Assembly: GCF_008329585.1 (NCBI RefSeq)
Contig: NZ_NPKP01000014.1
Location: 62,001 to 126,000 of the forward strand
Length of the DNA: 64,000 nt
From: Mycolicibacterium sp. P9-22
GTDB taxonomy: Bacteria; Actinomycetota; Actinomycetes; Mycobacteriales; Mycobacteriaceae
Direction of reading: 5' to 3'
The position numbers and the translations under genes were made by a program. This document shows positions 8,130 to 16,048 of this stretch, piece by piece. The stretch's first letter is position 1. The number at the start of each line of letters is the position of its first letter. The notes below the pieces were generated by a model. That model was not told the origin of the DNA and did no database searches. It was given only the letters and a program-made list of their open reading frames with translations.

Positions 8130-9545
8130 GTGAAAAGGCTCAGCGGTTGGGATGCGTTCCTGCTGTACACGGAAGCTCCCAACGTGCACATGCACACCTT
8201 GAAGATCGCGATCATCGACCTGCACGGGCTCGGTGACCGCACCTTCGGCGTCGAGGACTTCCGTAATGTGTTGCACGGCAGGCTCTACAAACTGGACCCG
8301 TTCCGCTACCAGCTGGTCGACATCCCGTTCAAGTTCCACCACCCGATGTGGCGGGAGAACACCGACGTCGATCTGGAGTATCACGTGCGGCCGTGGCGGG
8401 TGGCCGCTCCCGGTGGCCGCCGCGAACTCGACGAAGCCATCGGAGAGATCGCCAGTACCCCGCTGGATCGCAGCCGGCCGCTGTGGGAGATGTACTTCGT
8501 CGAGGGACTCGCCGACGACCGGATTGCCGTGGTCGGCAAGATCCACCATGCCCTGGCCGACGGCGTGGCCTCGGCCAACCTGCTCGCCCGCGGGATGGAC
8601 CTGCAGGACGGGCCGCAGCGTGAACGCGATTCCTATGCCACCGATCCCGACCCGTCGAAATCCGAGCTGGTGCGCACGGCCTTCACCGACCACCTGCGCC
8701 ATATCGGCCGGATCCCGGGTCTGGTCAAGTACACCGCCGAGGGCGTGGCCCGGGTACGTCGCAGCCAGCACAAGTTCGGCCCGGAACTGACCAGACCGTT
8801 CACTCCGCCGCCCAGCTTCATGAATCACGTGCTGACCCCCGGCCGCCGGTTCGCGACGGCATCTCTCGCGCTGGCCGACGTCAAATCGACCGGAAAGCAG
8901 TTGGGCGCCACCATCAATGACATGGTGCTGGCAATGTCCTCGGGCGCACTGCGCAAGCTGCAACTGCAATACGAGGGCAAGGCCGACCACCCGCTGCTGG
9001 CCTCGGTGCCGATGAGCTTCGACTTCTCACCCGATCGCATCTCGGGCAACCGGTTCACCGGCGTGCTGATGGCGCTGCCCGTCGACGAACCCGACGTGCT
9101 GGAGCGGGTGCGCCAGGCCAGTTCGGCGGCAACGCTGGCCAAGGAGAGCAGCCAGCTGATCGGGCCCGAACTGGTGGCCCGCTGGGCCTCCTACATGCCG
9201 CCGGCCGCCGTGGAGGCGCTGTTCAGAAGGCTGTCGGACAAGGACGGCCAGAACAAGGTGCTCAACCTCAACATCTCGAACGTGCCCGGACCGCGCGAAC
9301 AGGGAAAGGTCGGCGGTGCCACCGTCACCGAGATCTACTCCGTCGGTCCGCTGACCGCGGCCAGTGGACTGAACATCACCGTGTGGAGCTATGTGGACCA
9401 GCTCAACATCTCGGTCATCTCCGACACCGACACCGTCAAGGACCCGCATGAAGTGACCGACGCGATGGTCCAGGAGCTCCGCGAGATTCGCCAGGCGGCA
9501 GGGATTTCCGAGGAACTGACGGTCATCGAAACCGCGCTGACGTGA
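8130..9545 (+). CDS. Wax ester synthase / diacylglycerol acyltransferase (Tgs family)
   Basis: 471 residues from GTG 8130, just after AGGGGAGGA. The catalytic HHxxxDG motif is H139-H140-ALA-D144-G145 in KIHHALADGVAS. The N-terminal half (SGWDAFLLYTEAPNVHMHTLKI) and the C-terminal half (LNLNISNVPGPREQ and the final NITVWSYVDQLNISVISD) are the usual WS/DGAT landmarks. These enzymes join a fatty acyl-CoA to an alcohol or diacylglycerol at the inner membrane face to make storage wax or triacylglycerol. The lipC-tgs order equals Rv0220-Rv0221. Which alcohol is accepted cannot be read from the sequence; mycobacteria carry many paralogues. Confidence 0.9.
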   Translation: MKRLSGWDAFLLYTEAPNVHMHTLKIAIIDLHGLGDRTFGVEDFRNVLHGRLYKLDPFRYQLVDIPFKFHHPMWRENTDVDLEYHVRPWRVAAPGGRRELDEAIGEIASTPLDRSRPLWEMYFVEGLADDRIAVVGKIHHALADGVASANLLARGMDLQDGPQRERDSYATDPDPSKSELVRTAFTDHLRHIGRIPGLVKYTAEGVARVRRSQHKFGPELTRPFTPPPSFMNHVLTPGRRFATASLALADVKSTGKQLGATINDMVLAMSSGALRKLQLQYEGKADHPLLASVPMSFDFSPDRISGNRFTGVLMALPVDEPDVLERVRQASSAATLAKESSQLIGPELVARWASYMPPAAVEALFRRLSDKDGQNKVLNLNISNVPGPREQGKVGGATVTEIYSVGPLTAASGLNITVWSYVDQLNISVISDTDTVKDPHEVTDAMVQELREIRQAAGISEELTVIETALT

Positions 9546-9587
9546 CACGGTCGCGCCCCGGCGCCACGGATGGGCGAGAATGACGTC

Positions 9588-10391
9588 ATGAAACTCCTGG
9601 GCGCCGTGGCCGCGGTCGTCGTGGCGCCGGTCGTCGCGGTCGGCTGCTCCTACGGGCCGGCCCCGCATTCGACACCGGCGAGCTCGTCCGTTCCGGTGAG
9701 TTCGGGCGCCGATCACGCGGCGGTGTCGATTCTTCCCGGTACCGCGTTGCTGGGAGGGCCGCTGACCGCGAAGGGCGCCACCATCACCCCGCGCGCAGAC
9801 AATCTGGCCGTGATGAACCAGGACAACGGTGACCGGGAACTCGGTATCGAGGTCTCCTTCGCCGATGTGTCCGCGCCCATCGACGCAACGGGCCCGAATG
9901 GCGGGTTCCGCCTCTTGGTCGGCGGCGGCGAACAGATCGCGCCTTCCCGGCCGGTGGTTCTCGAATCCCGCCCGCTGCCCGCGCGGGTGATCGCCGACGT
10001 GACCGGCTGGGTGTTCTTCCACGTCAAACCCGGTGCATCGCCGACACAGTTGCAGCTCACAGCCGCCCCCGCGAATTACATGCTGGACCCGCAGCCGATC
10101 GCCATCTGGGCGATGCCGACACTGCCCGGAGCGTCGGCGCCCGCAACGCCGCCCGGCCCGTTGCCCCCGGCCAGGCCCCCGACGCCGGCCGGGCCTGCAC
10201 CGGCACCGCCGCCGCCGAGCGACAACGGCGGGGACGGTGGCCAGCGTGGTCCGCGACTGCCGCCGCCACCTCGGCTTCCGCCGCCACCGCAGCTTCCACG
10301 TCCGCAGTTGCCGCCACCGCCGCAGCTTCCGCCACCGCCACAGCTTCCGCCGCCGCCGGCGGACGTCTGCCGCCACACACCGTTGTGCTGA
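9588..10391 (+). CDS. Putative lipoprotein with a proline-rich C-terminal tail
   Basis: 267 residues from ATG 9588. A typical lipoprotein signal peptide (MKLLGAVAAVVVAPVVAVGC) places the lipidated cysteine at residue 20. Residues about 45-180 form a compact beta-rich domain (LAVMNQDNGDRELGIEVSFADV, then VTGWVFFHVKPGASPTQLQLTA). From about residue 185 to the end the sequence is almost only Pro, Ala, Leu and Gln, in PPPPQLP-type units, ending with CRHTPLC. The tail resembles wall-spanning or extended linkers. I do not recognise the folded domain. It probably sits on the outer face of the plasma membrane. It follows the acyltransferase by 42 bases and may share its transcript. Confidence 0.65.
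   Translation: MKLLGAVAAVVVAPVVAVGCSYGPAPHSTPASSSVPVSSGADHAAVSILPGTALLGGPLTAKGATITPRADNLAVMNQDNGDRELGIEVSFADVSAPIDATGPNGGFRLLVGGGEQIAPSRPVVLESRPLPARVIADVTGWVFFHVKPGASPTQLQLTAAPANYMLDPQPIAIWAMPTLPGASAPATPPGPLPPARPPTPAGPAPAPPPPSDNGGDGGQRGPRLPPPPRLPPPPQLPRPQLPPPPQLPPPPQLPPPPADVCRHTPLC
10258..10356 (+). repeat. Degenerate tandem repeat encoding Pro-rich PPPPQLP units
   Basis: Within the lipoprotein gene a unit close to CAGCTTCCGCCACCGC recurs about five times with one- or two-base changes, encoding successive QLPPPP blocks. The period is a multiple of three, so unit gain or loss would keep the frame. The opposite strand shows a Gly-rich frame, which is a by-product. Confidence 0.6.
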
Positions 10392-10461
10392 CGCCCAGCG
10401 GCCAGTTATGACACGTCGAACACGAAAACGCGTGCAACAAGTGGCCGTTCGGCGGGGTTGA

Positions 10462-11679
10462 TCAGCCGCGCACCCAGTTCAGGAATCGCTCCACCGCGGC
10501 CGCGGTGTTGTGCCCGTGCGCGGAGCCGAAGAAGTCGAACGCGTGCTGGGCGTGCGGGATCTCGGCGTAGATGACCGGTGCCTTCGAAACGCTCTTGAGG
10601 GCCTTGACGAATTCACGGCCCTCGCGCACCGGGATCACGGAATCGTCCTCACCGTGCAGCACGAAGAACGGCGGCGCATCCTCGTGCACCAGGGTGATCG
10701 GGGAGGCGTCCAGGTACACCTGCCGGTTCGCGGTGAACGGCAGCTTGACGATGAATTTCTCCAGGATCTTGATGAACTCGGGCCTGCCGTTGCCGGTATC
10801 GGTGAACCAGTCGTACCGGCCGTAGATCGGCACCGCCGCGGCCACCGACGTGTCGGCGTCCTCGAACCCGGGCTGCCACTTCGGGTCGTTCGGGGTGAGC
10901 GCGGCCAGTGCGGTCAGGTGCCCGCCGGCCGAACCGCCGCTGATGTAGACGGATTCGGCATCGCCGCCGTAGGCCGCGATGTTCTCCTTCACCCAGGCGA
11001 TCGCCTGTTTGACGTCGACGATGTGGTCGGGCCAGGTGTATTTCGGGCTGATCCGGTAACCGATCGATACACAGATCCAACCTCGTTCGGACAGCCTGCT
11101 CAGCATCGGATAGGCCTGCGGGCGGCGCATCCCGATCATCCAGGCACCCCCGGGGATCTGCAGCAGCACCGGCGCCTTGCCGTCGCGGGGCAGATCGGGC
11201 CGCATCCAGATGTCGGCGAGGTTGGGGCCGTGCGGGCCGTAGCGTGCGGTCTCGTGCACGTAGCGCCGACGGGTCCAGCCGGTTCCGAAGACACCGCGCG
11301 GTCGCCGCTCGGGTTCCTTGGCCTCCAGGTAGTCGGCGCCGAGGGCTTCCTTCAGCGGATCCTCGAAGTACCGCTTCGACTCCGCCTCTCGGCGCTGCAA
11401 CAACGCCAACAGGCCCCAGGTGATGGCCTTGACCGCCAACGAGATCCGGCCGTTACGGGTCCGGTAATGCCCCAGCAGCGCACGCCGGATCACGTCCAGC
11501 GCCGAACCGGTGAACAGCAGCGGGGCGTTCTCCGATGTCGGCCAGCCGAACGCGAACGTCGGCAGGGTGCTGTAACCCTTACGGCCCAACGGACGCACCG
11601 CGTTGGCGGCGTTGGTCAGCTCGGCCAGCGCGCCCAGCAGCGGCCTGGGCTTACCCCGTAATGCGGTCCTCAAGTTCAC
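10462..11679 (-). CDS. lipO: Alpha/beta hydrolase, esterase LipO type
   Basis: 405 residues if started at GTG 11679, which overlaps the end of fadD12 by 29 bases. Frames further upstream would run through fadD12 and are less likely. As in LipC, a long N-terminal extension precedes the core: oxyanion loop LQIPGGAWMIG, nucleophile serine in SGGSAGGH, acid in LHGEDDSVIP, histidine in IPHAQHAFDF. The order acyltransferase-fadD12-lipO matches Rv1428c-Rv1427c-Rv1426c. The unit lies downstream of a KstR-type operator, so a role in sterol or sterol-ester breakdown is possible. Likely cytoplasmic or membrane-associated. Confidence 0.8.
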   Translation of the reverse strand: MNLRTALRGKPRPLLGALAELTNAANAVRPLGRKGYSTLPTFAFGWPTSENAPLLFTGSALDVIRRALLGHYRTRNGRISLAVKAITWGLLALLQRREAESKRYFEDPLKEALGADYLEAKEPERRPRGVFGTGWTRRRYVHETARYGPHGPNLADIWMRPDLPRDGKAPVLLQIPGGAWMIGMRRPQAYPMLSRLSERGWICVSIGYRISPKYTWPDHIVDVKQAIAWVKENIAAYGGDAESVYISGGSAGGHLTALAALTPNDPKWQPGFEDADTSVAAAVPIYGRYDWFTDTGNGRPEFIKILEKFIVKLPFTANRQVYLDASPITLVHEDAPPFFVLHGEDDSVIPVREGREFVKALKSVSKAPVIYAEIPHAQHAFDFFGSAHGHNTAAAVERFLNWVRG

Positions 11680-13315
11680 TACGCAGAATCTTTCCGGTGC
11701 TGTTGCGCGGCAACTCATCCAGGATGGTGATGTCCCGCGGCACCTTGTAATTGGCCAGATTGTCCCGGACATACTGTTTCAAAACATCGACGGTCACTGA
11801 TTCGTCGGGGCCGCGCAGGACCACGAAGGCGACCAGCCGCTGACCGAACTGTTCGTCGTCCGCCCCGATGACGGCGGCCTCGGCCACCGCGTCGTGGGTC
11901 ACCAGCGTCTTCTCGACCTCGATCGGATAGACGTTCTCGCCACCGGAGACGATCATCTCGTCATCGCGGCCCACCACGAACAACCGGCCATTGACATCCA
12001 GATAGCCGAGGTCACCGGAGTTCATGAACCCGTCGTGGAAGTCCTTGGTCTTGCCCGAGGTGTAACCGTCGAACTGGGTCGAGTTGCGCACGTAGATGGT
12101 GCCGGTCTCACCGGGCGGCAGCACCTGCAGGTCGGGGTCGAGGATCCGGATCTCGGTGCCCTCGGCCGGTTTTCCGGCGGTGTCCGGTGCGGCCCGCAGA
12201 TCGGTCGGCGTCGCGGTGGCGATCATGCCGGCCTCGGTCGCGTTGTAATTGTTGTAGATGACATCGCCGAATTGATCCATGAACTTGGTGACGACGTCGG
12301 GGCGCATCCGGGACCCGGATGCCGCGGCGAACCGCAGGGTGCGCCCGCTGTAGCGGTTGCGGATCTCGTCGGGCAACTCGACGATGCGGTCGAACATCAC
12401 CGGCACCACGCACAATCCGGTGGCCCGGTGGGTGTCCACCAGCGCGAGGGTGGCCTCCGGATCGAACTTGCGGCGGGTGATGATGGTGCATGCCATCGAG
12501 GCGGCGAACGCCAGCTGGGAGAACCCCCAGGCATGGAACATCGGCGCGGCGATGACCACCGGCTCCTCGGTGTGCCATGGGGTGCGGTCCAGGATCGCCT
12601 TGAGCACCTCGGGTCCGCCGCCGGAATGCTTGGCGCCCTTGGGAGTTCCGGTGGTCCCCGAAGTCAGCAGGATGACCTTGGACTTCTCCTTGGCGCGTCG
12701 GGGCTGTTGCCCGGCGTGCTCGGTGATCAGCTGCGCCACGGTGAGCCCGGTCTGCGCGGTGTCGGTCCAGGCGACGATGCGGGCCACCGCCGGGGCCTCG
12801 GCCAGCGCACGGTCGAGGGTGGGGGCGAACTCCTCGTCATAGATGACCGCGCCGGTGCGGCCGGCGGATTCGCGTTCCCACACCTCGGCCAGCGCCGGTC
12901 CGGCGAACGAGGTGTTGAGCAGCAGCACGTCGGCCCCGATGCGGTTGGCCGCGATCAGTGCCTCGACGAAACCGCGGTGGTTGCGGGCCATGATGCCCAG
13001 CACCGGCGGAGCCGCCCCGGCGGCGACATCGGAGTGGTGTTCGCCGTCCGTCAACGCCTGCAGGCCGGCGGCCAAAGCGTCTGCGCGCTGGTCGATCTCG
13101 CGCCAGGTCAGTGCTCCCAATTCGTCGATGAGGCCGACCCGGTCACCGCAGCGCTGGGCGGCGCCGGCGAAACCCGAAGTGATGCTCATGTTCTCGCGGG
13201 CCATCGCCGCACCGATGCGCAGATATTTGTCGGGCCGCAGCGGTGCGATGACGCCGGCGCGCACCATGGTGCCGATGAGGCCTGCCGTATCGGTGACCCG
13301 GTCCATCAAGCCCAT
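11651..13315 (-). CDS. fadD12: Long-chain fatty-acyl-CoA/AMP ligase FadD12
   Basis: 554 residues. The adenylate-forming signature is ILLTSGTTGTPKGAK. NYNATEAG is the adenine-binding loop; MNSGDLGYLD and GRDDEMIVSGGENVYP form the hinge region; the catalytic lysine is in RNSTGKILRSEL near the C-terminus. No long insertion is seen that would mark a fatty-acyl-AMP ligase, so CoA ester formation is expected. It starts two bases after the acyltransferase stop and overlaps lipO, so the three genes are tightly coupled. M. tuberculosis FadD12 (Rv1427c) has the same neighbours. Confidence 0.88.
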   Translation of the reverse strand: MGLMDRVTDTAGLIGTMVRAGVIAPLRPDKYLRIGAAMARENMSITSGFAGAAQRCGDRVGLIDELGALTWREIDQRADALAAGLQALTDGEHHSDVAAGAAPPVLGIMARNHRGFVEALIAANRIGADVLLLNTSFAGPALAEVWERESAGRTGAVIYDEEFAPTLDRALAEAPAVARIVAWTDTAQTGLTVAQLITEHAGQQPRRAKEKSKVILLTSGTTGTPKGAKHSGGGPEVLKAILDRTPWHTEEPVVIAAPMFHAWGFSQLAFAASMACTIITRRKFDPEATLALVDTHRATGLCVVPVMFDRIVELPDEIRNRYSGRTLRFAAASGSRMRPDVVTKFMDQFGDVIYNNYNATEAGMIATATPTDLRAAPDTAGKPAEGTEIRILDPDLQVLPPGETGTIYVRNSTQFDGYTSGKTKDFHDGFMNSGDLGYLDVNGRLFVVGRDDEMIVSGGENVYPIEVEKTLVTHDAVAEAAVIGADDEQFGQRLVAFVVLRGPDESVTVDVLKQYVRDNLANYKVPRDITILDELPRNSTGKILRSELEDRITG

Positions 13316-13317
13316 GA

Positions 13318-14127
13318 TCAGCCGATCACCGGCAGTCGGCGTTCGGCGGCCAGGCCGTCCAGGGCGTCCTGCATGACGCGGCGGACATGTGCGTCGACCT
13401 CGTCGATATCGGGAGTCTCACCGAACTGGGCTTCGATGTCGACCGGCGGCAGCACCTGCATGACGATCTTGGCGGGCAGCGGCACGTTCATCGGGACCAC
13501 GGCGGACAGCCCGAACGGGAAACCGAAGGACAGCGGGACGATCTTGGTGCGCGCCAGCCGGGCGATCGGGCCGAGTCGCTTGGCCAGCCAGGTGCCGCGG
13601 GACAGGTAGAGCTGGGTCTCCTGGCCGCCGATGCCGACCATCGGCACGATGGGCACCCCGGCGTTGATGGCGGCGCGCACATAACCCTGCCGGCCGTCGA
13701 AGTCGATCTTGTTGGCCTCGCTGCTGGGACGGTAGACGTCGTAGTCGCCGCCGGGGAACACCACCACGACACCGCCGGAGCGCAGCGCCTCATCGGCGTT
13801 CTCATGGCTGGCCAGGATGAAGCCGGTTTTCTTGAAGAAGTCGCCGGTGGGCCCGATCATCAGCATGGCGTGGCTCAACGTGTACACCGGTCGCCCGTAG
13901 CCGAACCGCTCATAGAAGTCGGCCGCGAAAATGGGCACATCCATGGGGAACAGGCCGCCGGAGTGGTTGCACACCACCAGCGCCCCGCCGTTCGGGAAGT
14001 TCTCCAGACCGCGAACCTCGGAGCGGTGGTAGGCCTTCAGGAACGGCCGCAGCAATCCCATCACCCGCTCGGTGAGGTTCGGATCGAACTTGGTGATCTC
14101 GGTGGGATCGATATCCGACGAGCTCAT
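13318..14127 (-). CDS. PlsC-like acyltransferase (Rv1428c type)
   Basis: 269 residues. VVCNHSGGLFPMDVP is a stretched form of the HxxxxD catalytic motif, with seven instead of four residues between His and Asp, and VVFPGGDYDVYRPS provides the substrate-binding block. The fold is that of glycerophospholipid acyltransferases, active at the inner membrane face. The spacing change is what I know from this mycobacterial subfamily, so activity is plausible. It is the first gene of the operon with fadD12 and lipO; its start is 17 bases from a palindromic KstR-type box, which strongly suggests repression by that regulator. Confidence 0.75.
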   Translation of the reverse strand: MSSSDIDPTEITKFDPNLTERVMGLLRPFLKAYHRSEVRGLENFPNGGALVVCNHSGGLFPMDVPIFAADFYERFGYGRPVYTLSHAMLMIGPTGDFFKKTGFILASHENADEALRSGGVVVVFPGGDYDVYRPSSEANKIDFDGRQGYVRAAINAGVPIVPMVGIGGQETQLYLSRGTWLAKRLGPIARLARTKIVPLSFGFPFGLSAVVPMNVPLPAKIVMQVLPPVDIEAQFGETPDIDEVDAHVRRVMQDALDGLAAERRLPVIG

Positions 14128-14144
14128 GGGATGCCTCCGATGTT

Positions 14145-14168
14145 GAAACTAGAACGTGTTCTAGTTTC
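14145..14168. promoter_or_regulatory. KstR-type operator (24-bp palindrome)
   Basis: Two perfect 11-base arms, GAAACTAGAAC and GTTCTAGTTTC, flank a GT spacer. The core TAGAACGTGTTCTA fits the published form TnnAACnnGTTnnA of the KstR operator, the TetR repressor that controls cholesterol catabolism in mycobacteria and rhodococci. It lies 17 bases before the ATG of the minus-strand operon and 68 bases before nat on the plus strand, so it could control both. The match is seen directly; the regulator is inferred. Confidence 0.8.
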
Positions 14169-14236
14169 GCATGGAACCCCGGCAACGGTCAAAAGTCGGT
14201 TGACCTGAACGTGGGTTGAGGCCACAGGATGGGGGC

Positions 14237-15058
14237 ATGACACCCGACATCGCTGCGTACCTCGCTCGGATCGGCTACCAGGGGCCGGCGGAGCCGACAC
14301 TGGACACCCTGCACGGCTTGGTCGCCGCGCACAACAGGTCCATCCCGTTCGAGAATCTCGACCCGCTGATGGGCATCCCGGTACACGACCTGAGCGCCCA
14401 TGCGCTGACCGCCAAGTTGGTGCACCGCCGCCGCGGCGGCTATTGCTACGAGAACAACGGTGTCATGGGCTACGCGCTGGAGGACCTGGGGTTCGGGGTG
14501 GACCGGCTGGCCGGCCGGGTGGTGTGGATGCAGCCGCCGGGCGCACCGCAGTCCGGTCTCACCCATAACGTGCTGGCCGTCACGGTGCCCGGCGAGGACG
14601 GGCGCTTCCTGGTCGATGTCGGGTTCGGCGGGCAGACGCTGTCCTCGCCGATCCGGCTGCAGGCCGGACCGGTGCAGCAGACCCGGCATGAGCCCTATCG
14701 CCTGATCGAGCATCCAGAGGGTCTGCAACTGCAGGCCCAGGTGCGCGGCGAATGGCAGCCGCTCTACCAGTTCAGCCTGCGCACCCAGCCGCTGGTCGAC
14801 CTGAGCATCGGCAGCTGGTACTCCTCGACCTATCCCACCGCCGTCTTCGTCGTCGGACTGTCCGTCGCCCTGGTCACCGACGACGCCCGCTGGAACCTGC
14901 GCGGCCGCAACCTCGCGATCCACGCCGACGGCGGCACCGAACGGATCCGGCTGGGCTCGGCGGCAGACGTGCTCGAGCAGGTGGTCAACCGGTTCGGTAT
15001 CGACGTGTCCGGGCTCGGTGACGTCGAGGCCCGGATCAATCAGGTCTTGGACATCTGA
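14237..15058 (+). CDS. nat: Arylamine N-acetyltransferase
   Basis: 273 residues from ATG 14237. The catalytic triad motifs are all present: cysteine in RRGGYCYENN, histidine in LTHNVLAV, aspartate in LVDVGFGGQTL. IPFENLDPLMGIPV and QQTRHEPYRL are typical of mycobacterial NAT. The enzyme transfers acetyl or propionyl from CoA to arylamines and hydrazines, including isoniazid, in the cytoplasm. In M. tuberculosis nat is co-transcribed with the hsa cholesterol-ring genes; here it stands alone but is divergent from a KstR-type box, which hints that the sterol link is kept by regulation. The gene is convergent with the acyl-CoA dehydrogenase that ends at 15062. Confidence 0.93.
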   Translation: MTPDIAAYLARIGYQGPAEPTLDTLHGLVAAHNRSIPFENLDPLMGIPVHDLSAHALTAKLVHRRRGGYCYENNGVMGYALEDLGFGVDRLAGRVVWMQPPGAPQSGLTHNVLAVTVPGEDGRFLVDVGFGGQTLSSPIRLQAGPVQQTRHEPYRLIEHPEGLQLQAQVRGEWQPLYQFSLRTQPLVDLSIGSWYSSTYPTAVFVVGLSVALVTDDARWNLRGRNLAIHADGGTERIRLGSAADVLEQVVNRFGIDVSGLGDVEARINQVLDI

Positions 15059-15061
15059 ACA

Positions 15062-16048
15062 TCACGGACAGCTGATCAGCACATCCCACGGGTCGGCGGC
15101 CTCCAGTGCCAGCCGGCCCAGGCGCCGGGCGTAGGACGCGGTGCTGCCGAACTCGTCGGACCAGCCGCGTGCCCGCATCGTCGCCGACCACAACTGGTGC
15201 TCGATGGTGACGCCGATGGCGCCGTGCAGTTGATGGGCGATGGTCGTCACCGGGGTGACGGCACGGCCGACGGCGATCTTGGCGATCGTCACCGCGTAAT
15301 CGGCCCTGGCGCCGGCGAAGCCGTGGTCGGTCACCGCCGCGGTGGCCAGATCTGTTGCCGCCCTGGCCTGTTCGATTTCGCCGGCCATGGCGGCCAGCGA
15401 GTGCTGAACGGCCTGGAACTTGCTCAGGGCGCGGCCGAACTGCACCCGCTCGGACGTATGGGCGACAGTCAGCTCCAGCGCGGAATCGAACGCGCCGATG
15501 ATCTGCACGCAGCGCGCCCACGCACCGCGACGCACCAATTCGTCACCGACGGCCGGATCCAGCCGGGTCAGCCCGTCGGTTCCGTAGCGGAGGTCGCCCC
15601 GCGGCTCACCGGCCAGGTTGTGCCCGACGGTGATTTCGGGGGCATCGAGCAGACCGACATACAGCCCGTCGGGTTCACGGGCGGCCAGCACGATCGCGGC
15701 ATCCGACGGCCACGGCACCTCACGGGCGGTACCGCCGGCGCCGATCGCCACCGTGAGCGGACCGGCCGCGATCTCCAGCCCCGCCTCGCCGGCCAGCCAG
15801 CCAGCCAGCAGATCGGTCTCGGCGATCGGCACGGCGGCGCTGTGGCGGGCCAGGCCGGCCAGCACAATGGCGGCCTCGCGCGGCCCGGCGTCCTGTTCGG
15901 TGGTGAGCCGGGTCAGCCCGGAGTCCTCGAGGGTGCGCCACAGGTCGGCGTCGAACACCTCGGGAAGCCGGCGCTTGCCGAACTGCGCGTCATAGGAGCG
16001 GCGGCCGATATCGTCGACCAGCTGCTTCAGCTCATCCAACTCGCTCAT
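15062..16048 (-). CDS. Acyl-CoA dehydrogenase, small subunit of a paired enzyme
   Basis: 328 residues from ATG 16048, which overlaps the previous stop as ATGA. The C-terminal FAD and oligomer helices are clear (ERVQFGRALSKFQAVQHSLA, LHGAIGVTIEHQL), but the N-terminal part is reduced. The usual catalytic glutamate block near the end is absent. This is the picture of the partner subunit in alpha2beta2 acyl-CoA dehydrogenases such as the ChsE pairs, where each chain supplies half of the FAD site. I infer that it works only with the protein encoded just upstream. Substrate unknown; such pairs often act on bulky CoA esters (steroids, branched acids). Confidence 0.8.
   Translation of the reverse strand: MSELDELKQLVDDIGRRSYDAQFGKRRLPEVFDADLWRTLEDSGLTRLTTEQDAGPREAAIVLAGLARHSAAVPIAETDLLAGWLAGEAGLEIAAGPLTVAIGAGGTAREVPWPSDAAIVLAAREPDGLYVGLLDAPEITVGHNLAGEPRGDLRYGTDGLTRLDPAVGDELVRRGAWARCVQIIGAFDSALELTVAHTSERVQFGRALSKFQAVQHSLAAMAGEIEQARAATDLATAAVTDHGFAGARADYAVTIAKIAVGRAVTPVTTIAHQLHGAIGVTIEHQLWSATMRARGWSDEFGSTASYARRLGRLALEAADPWDVLISCP

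Noticed and set aside
10076..10378. Gly-rich minus-strand frame resembling PE_PGRS repeats
   Set aside because: It is the complement of the Pro-rich tail of the lipoprotein, and no PE domain is present.
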